From Cephalotus follicularis (lineage: Eukaryota; Streptophyta; Magnoliopsida; Oxalidales; Cephalotaceae), in assembly GCA_001972305.1 (NCBI GenBank), contig BDDD01002934.1:4352-68351 (forward strand): 64,000 bases of DNA, in the 5' to 3' direction. Below the pieces are notes generated by a model. That model was not told where the DNA came from. It made no database searches and saw only the letters and a list, made by a program, of their open reading frames with translations. Positions 54,822 to 64,000 of the stretch are shown in pieces; positions within the stretch are counted from its first letter, which is position 1; each line of letters begins with the position of its first letter. Position numbers and translations under genes: made by a program.

Positions 54822-55769
54822 GGATTGTAAATGTAAAAACACTCAAGAGTGTCAATGTCAATACAAATAATTTTATCTTCAAAAAGAGTAGTTCCAAGAT
54901 TATAGTTCTAAGTTTGCAAGAGACAGGAGGTCCAATGTTAACGTCCTTAAACCTCTGAACAGGTTCTGAATAGTTCCCTCATTCAAAAAGCTTTTTATAC
55001 CATGCTCTCACGGGAGAAATCAGAGCAGACCAAGATCTCAAACGGGTTAAGGTCAGAGCAGTCCTTAATACAGGAGAAGAGCTATCACGGTCTCGAGCAA
55101 ACCAAATGTCTAAATAGACTAATGTCTCGAACAGACTAAAGTCACAAATCTGAGAAGACTCCCATCAGAGGAGCACTTAAGACTCCCGCCAGAGGAGCAC
55201 CTAAAGCTTTAATACAAGCTTAGCTAAAAGACTTCTAAGGAAGCAATAAGTAAAGACTCCCACGAGAGCAAACCCTGGTTGGAAAAGGCATAAGAACTTG
55301 CTAGACCAGGCAAATATCGTGTCTTGAGAGGCGAACCCAAAAGAACTCTCAACGACCAAGTTCATTGGACTGAGCACTTTAATACAAGTGTCCCCACGAG
55401 GGCTGCCGGCTAAGACGACCTGGACAGAAAAAATATCATACCAGACGAGATCCTGGTTTGCAAATCCATAAGAACTTGTCAGACCAGACCTAAAACTTGG
55501 TCTGCGAACACTTAAGAACTCGCAAAGACCAAGTCTCTTTGGCTAACAACTTTGATACATAGTGCCCTACGCGGGCTAAAAAGTTTAGTCACCCTAGTCT
55601 GAAAAATATCAGACCACAATAAAAAAGTCTACAAATAAGTTAGACTAAGTAAATTTTCCTAAGGGAATTGTATATGCTCATATTAGGCAAAAAAGTCAAA
55701 GTTTTATTACTCAAAAAAGAGAAAGTTACATTGCAAAAAAGTACAAGGCAAGACAAAAAAAATTCTAGC
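54822..55769. repeat. Tat spacer (copy B)
   Basis: Direct copy of 30019-30968, with the conserved CACTTTAATACAAGTG stem-loop unit at about 55337-55393. Non-coding. Confidence 0.65.
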
Positions 55770-56815
55770 CTAAGCATCGTCTCCTGAAGGGATATTATAT
55801 ATAGGAGGAGAAGTAGGCACTTGAGAGTCCTCAGGAAAAGGAGCAAAGTCAGGATCCACAGTAGGACCTGTGTAAGGGACATCGCTCATGAGAGCTCTAC
55901 CCTTGGTGATTCTTCAGATTCCCGAGCAAGACGTTCTTTCTCCTCGGAGGTGTGAGGAGCTTTTTCTTCTTCTGCATCAACCCCTTCGGGAAAAATGTCA
56001 AACTCAACCACTGACGAACCACAAATGATAGAATCCAGAGGAGCCTCCGGATGATAAGCAATCAAGTTGTTGCAGGTATAAAACCCTCTGCGGTAAAGTG
56101 TCGTTGATTCCTTAAGGACTTCATCCTAAAAATCTTTGCAAGCCCTAAAGTCATCCAAGAGTTTGGTCAGAGCACCTTGGAACTCAGCAGAACTTTTGAA
56201 TTCCGTAAGTGCCTTTTCCACCGCCATTTGAGTCCGAGCATCCTCCGTCTCCTGGACCCTCGAGAGCCTATCTTCCATAGCCTTTAATCGATCCTGAAGC
56301 TTCATGTTATAGTGAATAGAAAGATCTTTCTCCATTGTCTCCTTGGCCAGAGCTTCTAGAGCCTGCCTCTTCCCCTTCATAACGGACTCTTGAGCCCCAA
56401 GAACTTCCTCCAGCTGAGAGCGAGCAGTGTCAGCTGACTTCATGAGCTCCGTCACTTCAGTACGAAGCCGATCGATAAGCTCACAGTCATCCTTGGTGCT
56501 CCCCAGTAGTATTAGGCGTCGTTCAGAGCCTCAAAGAGAAAGCCCAAAGTTAAAGGAATAATAGAAAGTTCACCTAAAAAGAAGAATGAGAGGAAATTAC
56601 ATACCCTAATGTTGCTCTGGAGACAGTGGGTCCAAAGTTGGCAGACAGTCCAATCTTTCATTGAATCCACCTAGGTAGGGAGAGGGCATAAATTGCCGAG
56701 CTTAACTGCTAGCCTGGGATTTTTCAAGCTGACGCCCGAGTTGCCGAGCGCTTCAAGCTGCTTCCTTAGTCGCCCGACATCCACCGGCACATCAAGGTGA
56801 ACATGGTCCCGAGGA
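55770..56815 (-). pseudogene. Tat antisense extra gene, 3' part only (copy B)
   Basis: It covers the last exon (coiled coil: MKSADTARSQLEEVLGAQES, RLKAMEDRLSRVQETEDART) and the GT...AG intron (about 56525-56610), plus the end of exon 2. It stops at 56815, where a deletion joins it to CACTA sequence. Its open frame of 109 codons in the coiled coil is longer than in copy A. The Transposase_28-like part is lost. Confidence 0.78.
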
Positions 56816-57643
56816 ATAATACGTTTGAGTGGCTACGAGTAAGAGTGTTGTAATGTGTTGTTCGTATAAGGGCCATGATGTGGGTGCACGTGCCACTGCA
56901 GTTCTAGCACTGGGGTTATCCACAAAAGCAACTTCAGTTGATGTTAACACTAAGGAATTATATATATACATAATTTATAATAGTGTATATATATTTTGTT
57001 GTTTTATATAATTATATAATCATTACAAACTCGGGAAAACATTACAGTTAACTTTGAATAGGGACCAATGGATGACCATTCCATAGTCGATGATAGTTAC
57101 AACCGAGTCCTATTCCATATGAAGAAGATCGGTCCGCCTATTTAGATTATCTTTCAACAACTTAAACAGCCATGACTAAAATATTTCGCATCCAATACAA
57201 TTATGGCACTATCACAAAGCTCCCAATCTCATTGATGAGTGCCATGCTGTAAACCACACTTCAAATAACTTGCTGTCCAAAAAGGTCAAAATGGCGTATT
57301 TCTAAAATCATGTGGGAGATATTGATTATAAAATTCGTATAGATAAAATATATATACTTGCTGTTTTATATAAATTACAGTGTATGTATTGTTGTGTACA
57401 TAAATATATAATATATTATATGTACTGTATACAGAGTTTAATTATCTATTATGATTAAAGTCGAGAGAAACCTTAGATTCTCGTTCATGATTCGTTCAAT
57501 ATGAGTGAATCCTGAATTGTCCAGTTCGGACAGTTCTCACATACGTATGTCCACTGTAGGATATATCGTTATCTTGTGTACATAGTTTGCTTCAAGAAAG
57601 TTTCGGTTACACTCCTTAAACATGTTCCTCAGATGCATAATTA

Positions 57644-58282
57644 AACCGATCAATTCAGTTTAATTCGTGTGTTTGAGGAACCGTGGGGAGCCTTGGTCGA
57701 CGTCGTGGAGCTCGATTTCTATGAAAAAGACAACAACGTTGTTTTATTCAAGTGTGATTGGGTTGCCACTTCGGAGAGAGGTACCAGAGTGGACGAGTTT
57801 GGGATTGTTCGTCTGAACCCAGAAAAGGAACTCCCCACATATGAGTCGTTCATGCTAGCGAGTCAGGCTGTGCAGGTGTTCTACGCACCTAGCATTTCCA
57901 ATGATCGTAGGTACAAAGGGTGGGTGACTGTAATAAAAATGAAACCCAGAAATTACTACACCCTTCCTGATTATGAGGAAGAAGATGGCGATGATTTGGG
58001 TATGGATATGACATTGCAAGAAGATGTCTCTACCGATCCACTACGGTCATTTGCAGTTGATTTAGGACCCTAAAGTCAAGATTCCGTTCAAGGAGATAGG
58101 GAATGGGAGGAGGTAGTATTGCCTCCAGATGTTCGAATAAGAGATCCTACGTCAGACCATGACAATACGGATGACGAGGAAGACGAATGGGAAGACAATG
58201 ATTCTGACACGGAAGAGGATGACGGAGTGATGGAATATGATTCCGATAGTCAGGATGACATGGATATTGATAGCATGGATTA
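57644..58282 (+). pseudogene. CACTA TNPD C-terminal remnant (DUF4216), copy B
   Basis: Same DUF4216 pattern as copy A (VLFKCDWVATSERGTRVDEF, FMLASQAVQVFYAP, GWVTVIKMK). A stop at 58071-58073 replaces the Glu codon after DLGP. The original stop and the GTAAGT donor that follows are still seen at about 58280-58293. Confidence 0.85.
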
Positions 58283-58436
58283 AGCTGTAAGTTAATAGTG
58301 TAGTATATGTAGGAAGTAATGTTTGCAATAGTATTCTTAATGTTCTAATGTGACACGATATTGTACTTTAATAATATATAGTAGGACAACTATATGTAGT
58401 TTGTATCGTTTTTAAATATGGTGAGTTCTTGCAGAT

Positions 58437-60085
58437 ATGCCTCGGAGAGTCTCGCATCTCTCTATCCCTGGAGATTCCAGCACACCCTCAGGATCTACAC
58501 ATCCCGAGCCGGACTCCATGGAGTTAGGGTCACAGGAGCAGGATATCGATGTTCCCAGTTCTAGTAAGGAAATTTGTTATGTCACGATATTTGACATTAA
58601 ACTGTTTTTCGTATTGTCGAAACTTTTTTGTTATATTTTATTATATATGTTTACAGTGAAACGTAACCATGTTTTTGAATCAGGTTCGCATCAGCGACGG
58701 AGGAGGGGAGCTAGTAGGGGGCGGACTTGCCCCCGCAGGGGGTTGACGCTAGGCCTATTCGGCATATCAGTCGGAATGGGTAAAGTGACTAGTAATTTAA
58801 GTACATTTTTTTTTAAAACTAACCTATGATGTATGTGCTAATATTTGTTTAATTTCATGTTTTTTTAGGAGATGGACGTGAAGAACACGATAATGTCCAT
58901 CATCAAGAGCAGAATACTACAACCATGGATCACGTGGAGCCAGTGGCCTGATTCAGAGAATGAACTACTGTAGGAGAAGCTATTTGTGGGTAAAACTATT
59001 TTAATTTATCGTAAATATTATTTAGTTTTTTTTTTTTACCCACTAATTGTTTTGACACTGATGTTTTGCACGAGTACTTTCAATTTCTTATATCTTATGC
59101 ACACAGCATACTGTCATTCTATAGTTACGCGCAGGAGAATTACCCAAAATGGATGCGTAACTATAGGAGAAGGGCAATGACGGGAGCTAGGGTGCAGCAG
59201 ATGAGCCCGGAGTGCATGCAGCATGGCCCTGTAGAGATACCACGGCCAGTGTGGGATGAAATGGTGAACATGTGGTTGTCCGAGGATTTTCAGAAGCGGG
59301 CAAGAACAAATGCCGCCAATAGGGCGAACGAAGCACACACCACCTACACTGGCGGCAGTCACACGATTGAGAGACAGCTGCAGATTGGGGTAAGTAATAA
59401 ACTAAATTTATGATTATGGTGATTAATAAACTTAATTTGTGATTCAAACTAATTCGAAATACCATTTGATTTGCAGGGGGCCAAGAGGAAACCGCATGTT
59501 GATGTATACTTAGAAACCCATCAGAAGGCGGGGGATGATACTCTTCCACCTCCTATTATAATGGAGAGGATGGTGAGTTACAAACTGAAATGAATATGTC
59601 AATTACCTTTTATATGTTAATCACTTAACTGATTAATCTTGTATTTTTTGTAGGAAAAGTATCGGGCTGCTGCGGGGCCGGATATTGTGGAGGGGCCCGA
59701 CGGTACTAGGGTGCCGGCTCCCTTCGACGTCGTGACGGAGGCGACTAGAGGTCCGCATGAGGGCAAGATCCGTCGATTAGGAAACTACATGACTTCCACG
59801 AAGATTCTACCACAAGCACTTCGAGGTACTCAGTCGGGAGTGGGAGGTCAGAGTTGCCCATTCACTTCACACCTGTCACAGAGCAGCCCAGGGCCGGACA
59901 GAGTCTTAGAGCTTAACGACCAGATGGACCGGATGGAGTCGAAGGCTGAGACTTTTATGGCTCAGATGACGCAGATGATGGGGTCTCAGTCCACACGCAC
60001 ACCATCTGATCATAGTTCACTGCAGACTCGGCACCCTCCCTTCCAGCAATCCGATGACTCGGACGATAGCGATGACCAGTCGTAG
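58437..60085 (+). pseudogene. CACTA TNPA-like gene, copy B
   Basis: Same exon plan as copy A. Exon 2 is open here (HVFESGSHQRRRRGASRGR), exon 4 is open through SEDFQKRARTN, and the last exon runs to 60085 with an acidic QQSDDSDDSDDQS end. Exon 3 has a stop where copy A has Trp (after ELL), and the exon 4 acceptor GTAG/GAG is changed to GCACGAG. Each copy thus carries different lesions. Confidence 0.8.
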
Positions 60086-60324
60086 TTTGTTGTATTTGAC
60101 ATATTGTAACACTGTTTGTAAACGTATTTAACACATTACCCTTTTTATATATATGCTGACAAAGCTTATTTACATTGTTTTGTTAGTTAAGAATCAATGA
60201 AATGTGTCTACTGCTGAGAATTGTGAAATATAAACTGTTATTGTGGTTGTTGCTGAAATGAATTGCAGGTTTTGCTTGGAGTTTAGGGCATAGATTCTGC
60301 TGATAGTTCCTGCAGCAGAATCTG

Positions 60325-60718
60325 CAGAATGCCGAGGGCGCGGCGAGGGCATGGCGAGGCCTATGCGAGGGCATTCTACAGCAAACATACACGGCGAGGG
60401 TGGCGAGGAGAGAGGCAGTCTGGGGAGGAGAGGGCCCCTAGCCATACCCTCGCAATGGCGAGGGTATGCCGAGGGTATCGGACCTCCCCTCGCCATGGCG
60501 AGGGTATCATAACGAGGGGAGCCTGCCCTAGCCATACCCTCTCCGTGGCGAGGGCAGTTCACGGCGAGGGGAATCCACCCTCGCCGTACCGTCGCCATAC
60601 CCTCGCCGTAGCGGCTGGCGAGGAGGAAATTGGTGAGGGTGGCTTCCCCTCGCCGTTGAGTCAATGGCGAGGGCAAGGCGAGGGCACGGCGAGGGGAAGT
60701 GCCCTCGCCGTAGACCTT
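60325..60718. repeat. CACTA right subterminal repeats, copy B
   Basis: Dense GGCGAGGGTA / CCCTCGCC words in both orientations, a few more than in copy A (for example ACCGTCGCCATACCCTCGCC near 60590). GTAGACC then leads to the terminus. Confidence 0.88.
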
Positions 60719-60730
60719 TTTTTGGTAGTG

Positions 60731-61499
60731 AATAAATCTTAAATTTAAAGAGATGATTTAATGTTAGGAGTGACTAACAAAAGGCCACTGTTTTTAATCC
60801 TCTCTGTCATTGCCAAAATGATATCTAAAATCATTGAAATTTGCTTGTTTGTTTCTCTCTATCTTTTGGTAGCGATACATTTATTTTTATCATCATCTGA
60901 ATTGACCAGAAACTGCGTTATATATTTGATTAACTTAAAAATTAATACGCGTGACATACAAATATAATTAATTAAATTCAACAGTTAGATGTAAAAAATA
61001 TAATTTACATATTAAGTTATTAAGAGAAATGATCAAAAAGATTGGCAAACTTTATCACATATAATTAATTCTTTATTTTTTATTTTTTTAACAAACTTTA
61101 TTTATTAGGCTTACGGAAATATACACTATTAATTTAGTACATATCTACATATTATATTGAATACACGTAAGAATTACGAGCATTCAACCTAGAGAAAAAA
61201 TGAAACTCGATATGCATATAAAAAATCCATATTAATAACTAGCATGTCTCAATATATTAATAATGTATGTCGGTTACTAACACTGTAATATAGTAAAAAT
61301 ATTAGAAGTTTATACGATATAAAAAAATTTAAATTACATGTTAAAAGTTGTAGACAGTGAATGAGAACGATTTTTATTTTTTAATTTTATAATACTGAAA
61401 TTATAAATTTTGTGTGGTATTGAAATTTGTTAGTACATATGTTTGGATGATTTAAGTAGATAATTTTAAATCTTATTTTATATGCCTGATTCATTCAAG
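60731..61499. other. AT-rich flank with empty Tat target site
   Basis: It starts with the AAT target copy and matches 40212-40877 continued directly by 51339-51440. The pre-insertion site reads TAATACTGAAATTATA; ATACT is at 61392-61396. The copy B relation ends at TTCATTCAAG (61499). Confidence 0.9.
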
Positions 61500-62654
61500 T
61501 ACAAAGTTTTAAATCTTATTTTGTGTTTTGAGTTTTATGGTTAATTAACAATGTAAATTTTCTTTTTTAAAGTAAAATTTTCATATAAATTCAATAATAT
61601 AAAGAAATATCATCTACTATTGACACAAATTATGTTAATCCGTAACCTGTAACAATCGTACGAGTCATACACTAGTTATATACCATAGCACAAAGTACTC
61701 TTAGGTGGTGTATTATGGCTAACTACTGTGCGACAATTCTATGTAATCTATATTGTAACTTTGTTGATGCCTTGATTCTTGTACGTGGCTATGAAAATAC
61801 AGGTTTTGTTTAATACATGCAGGTTGGCTTTTGGCTTTGGTACTACTTGTGCGTTATTTGCTAGTTTTTGAGTTTTATAGTGATGTCTGCTGCTGTGACT
61901 TTTTATTTGCTTTAACTTTGTAATGTTTGGTTGTCGGATAATTCACGGTACAACTTAGTAAATTAACGGTTAAATCACTTAATTGATCTTTAACATTAAT
62001 ATAGAGGTAAATCATCTTAATAAATATAAAATATAAATATTATTATAAATATTATTATAATTCAACTCCTTTATAAAAACATCAATTTCAAATTTTCAAT
62101 ACTGACAGTACAATTCTTGTAAGTTCAATAAATCAATATGTTGCTAATCCTCCGTACAATTGGGTTTGAAAAGCAATAGTGAAAACGAGAGGGAGAAATA
62201 CTAAAAATAATAGAAGTGGCATATTCGAGTAGGTTCTATGAATCCTTTAAAGGGCAAGTTAAATCTTGTTGTCAGTTGGCCCAACAACACATGATTCATG
62301 AGGCGTAAACGTTGCATGTCAGAAACACAGGCCTCCATGTGTGTGGAGCCTATGTGTGTTGGCATTGAAAAAATATACTGGGATGCAAGAGGTAGAATAT
62401 TAATGTGGACATCTAACATTAACTGCATTAGTTTCACCTAACCTTAACAGTTTTGGTTGGCTGGAACTGCAATTCAATTCCTCCCTCAATTCTGTGGAAT
62501 TTATATTCTAATGTTTGCTTATAAAATGAGCATGAATGTCATTTTTAATTCTGATCTATATTTCATAAAATAAGGAATTGAGATTCTATTTCATAAAATA
62601 TATTATTACATGTCTTATCATTTTTGATAATGTTAACTCTGAAATATAATTAGC
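61500..62654. other. AT-rich sequence, nothing recognised
   Basis: 61500-61620 still belongs to the flank repeat found again at 63060-63199. The rest shows no domain-bearing frame, RNA gene or terminal repeat that I can recognise. The short minus-strand frame near 62201-62437 has no family resemblance. Confidence 0.5.
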
Positions 62655-63199
62655 TATTTATTTTTTATTTTTTTAATAAATTTTATTTATTAGGATTACG
62701 TAAATACACACTATTAATTAAGTACATATCTACATAATATATCGAATACATGTAAGAATTTGAAACATGCAACCTAGAGAAAAAATGAAACTCAACACAT
62801 ATACAAGAAATCCATGTTAATAATTAGCATGTCTCAATATATTAATAATGTATGTCGGTAGTATGGTAAAAATATTATAAGTTTGTATGACATAAAAAAA
62901 AACCTTATATTATATCTTAAAAGTGATAGACAGTGAATGAGAACGGTTTTTATTTTTTATTTTGATAATAATGAAACTATAAATTTTGTGTGATATTAGA
63001 ATTTGTTAGTATATATGCTTGGTTGATTTAAGTACATAATGTTAAATCTTACTTTGTATATCTGATTTATTTAAGTACAAAATTTTAAATCTTATTTTGT
63101 GTTTTCAGTTATATGGTTAATTGATAATGTAAATTTTCTTTTTTAAAGTAAAATTACAAAAATTAGATAATATAAATAAATATCATTTACCATTAGCAC
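62655..63199. repeat. Third, diverged copy of the AT-rich flank repeat
   Basis: It matches 61075-61620 in the same orientation (TTTATTTATTAGG.TTACG, CATGTCTCAATATATTAATA, GACAGTGAATGAGAACG, TTTTGTGTG.TATT), with more differences than between copies A and B. It therefore duplicated earlier. It ends at about 63199, where a Tat LTR fragment begins. Confidence 0.8.
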
Positions 63200-63530
63200 T
63201 GTTGATACAAAAATCCTTTACTCAACAGTCTCATACTTGGAAGCGTTTGATTTGTTGAGAGAAACGCTGCTGTGTGCTCTGAGAAGGTAGTTTGAACTGT
63301 GGTGTGATTGTTTTCACTGCACAAATGGAGCAAACAAGTCGAAGGTCCAGGAGGATGTTTCCCGGGGACACTCCGATGCTTAAGTTAGTTTTTGGCAAAG
63401 AAGAGAATCACTAGGTGCTTTTTTTGAGTATCAAAGTGGCTGACCTGTGTTAAGTCTTTGAATCTGGTATTTATAGTACCGGATTGTAACTGCTTTAGCA
63501 TGAATTTCAGAGGCGATTGCTAATGTTTAC
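63200..63530 (-). repeat. Tat LTR fragment
   Basis: It starts TGTTGATACAAAAATC and follows 40878-41190 closely (CTCAACAGT, GGTCCAGGAGG.TGTT, GGGACACTC, GTATTTATAG), including the TATA box. On the minus strand this is the 3' end of an LTR. Similarity fades after about 63530, so the fragment is truncated. Confidence 0.75.
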
Positions 63531-64000
63531 TTAAAAACCCTAAAAACCTCAATTTCACTCAATACATTCAATTCAATCATTCAATCAGTCATTCAATCAT
63601 GCAATTCAATCAATAAAGCAGTAGGTAATTTAGTAAAGAAGTCCTACCTATCACTGAAGCTTCAAAAGTTCAGCTATCAATCGATCAATCGGCTGAAATC
63701 GCCCAATAATCCGCTACTTTCTTGTTCAATCGGTAAGCCACCACTTGTAATCACTGTCCTTGTCGATGGAGATGCAATTCCGGCTGCAAGGGATGAAGAT
63801 GGAGGCTCCAGCTAGAGAGAAAGAGAGAGGGAGAAAGATAGAGAGAGGGAGAAGAGTGAAGAATGAAGATATAAGAGTGAGAAATTGACTTATATAGTCA
63901 ATTCGACCAACTCTCCGAAACTCAGCCCAGAATCCCGACTGTACATGCATATGATCAATACAGTATCAATAGGTATAAGAATACCTCAATTCAATACGAT
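63531..64000. repeat. Unresolved LTR-like sequence at the window edge
   Basis: It contains CAATTCAATCATTCAATCA-type low-complexity words and a GA-rich block (63815-63860, GAGAGAAAGAGAGAGGGAGAA) resembling the layout of 2269-3560. It could be a gypsy-type LTR running off the window. No coding content is recognised. Confidence 0.3.

Larger units (their letters stand above)
56821..60730 (+). mobile_element. CACTA transposon, copy B, left end deleted
   Basis: It matches 36325-40211 of copy A and ends GGTAGTG at 60730, followed by AAT. The left terminus and leader were removed by the deletion at 56815-56821, so it cannot transpose by itself. Confidence 0.9.
51441..61499. repeat. Segmental duplication, copy B
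   Basis: This is the tandem copy of 28133-51440 in the same orientation. Differences: no Tat insertion; a solo LTR at 52845-54120; a deletion equivalent to 32016-36324 of copy A, with about five filler bases (56816-56820); and it keeps about 195 bp of copia LTR that copy A has lost. The lengths add up: 23.3 kb minus 10.46 kb, plus 1.28 kb, minus 4.3 kb, plus 0.2 kb gives about 10.0 kb. Confidence 0.88.

Noticed and set aside
1-64000. Host protein-coding, rRNA or tRNA genes
   Set aside because: Every domain I recognised belongs to a transposable element; the tRNA-like matches are only primer binding sites.

Overview
The window is plant nuclear DNA made almost entirely of nested, mostly broken transposable elements. 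The evidence is plant-type Ty1/copia and Ty3/gypsy retrotransposons, tRNA-Met and tRNA-Asp type primer sites, a CACTA element starting CACTACAAGAAAAC, and a hAT element with a plant BED/hAT-dimer transposase. I found no convincing host gene, rRNA or tRNA gene. The species cannot be named from the sequence; this is heterochromatin-like repeat DNA of an angiosperm.

Layout. 1-5550: two copies of one copia-like LTR in opposite orientation (105-2268 minus, 3867-5550 plus) around two gypsy-like LTR pieces. 5574-9710: a minus-strand Tat-type gypsy fragment (integrase plus an antisense extra gene) that abuts head-on, at about 9710, a plus-strand Tat copy of the same family. That plus copy (9711-34175) was split inside its integrase by a copia element (10870-29191, TSD CCTTT). 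The copia was then hit twice: a 5.8-kb hAT element (12259-18084, TSD CCCCTTCC) landed just downstream of the TATA box of its 5' LTR, and a 3.3-kb Athila-like element (23302-26647, TSD AGAAG) landed in its reverse transcriptase. 35112-40211: a CACTA element (TSD AAT) with a solo LTR inside (TSD GTCAA). 40878-51333: a better preserved minus-strand Tat retrotransposon (TSD ATACT/AGACT) with long gag-protease, RT-dual RNase H and integrase frames and a spliced antisense extra gene on the plus strand.

51441-61499 is a second, tandem copy of 28133-51440: the same copia LTR/integrase junction, the same Tat spacer and extra gene, the same CACTA element and the same flank. It lacks the 10.5-kb Tat insertion (an empty site is visible at 61392-61396), carries its own 1.28-kb solo LTR (52845-54120, TSD AAGTC), and has lost about 4.3 kb. 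61500-64000 is AT-rich, with a third diverged copy of the flank repeat and another Tat LTR fragment.

Most notable: (1) the hAT element carries an intact 393-codon gene resembling the putative plant transposon protein family, convergent with the decayed transposase, plus an inverted copy of that gene's 3' end beside the transposase; (2) four stem-loops in the copia leader share an 18-nt apex but have different stems; (3) clusters of a palindromic GTCGAC-cored word recur in unrelated elements (copia LTRs and leader, Athila-like LTR, hAT); (4) the Tat antisense gene keeps introns, and in one copy a TATA box, in diverged families.
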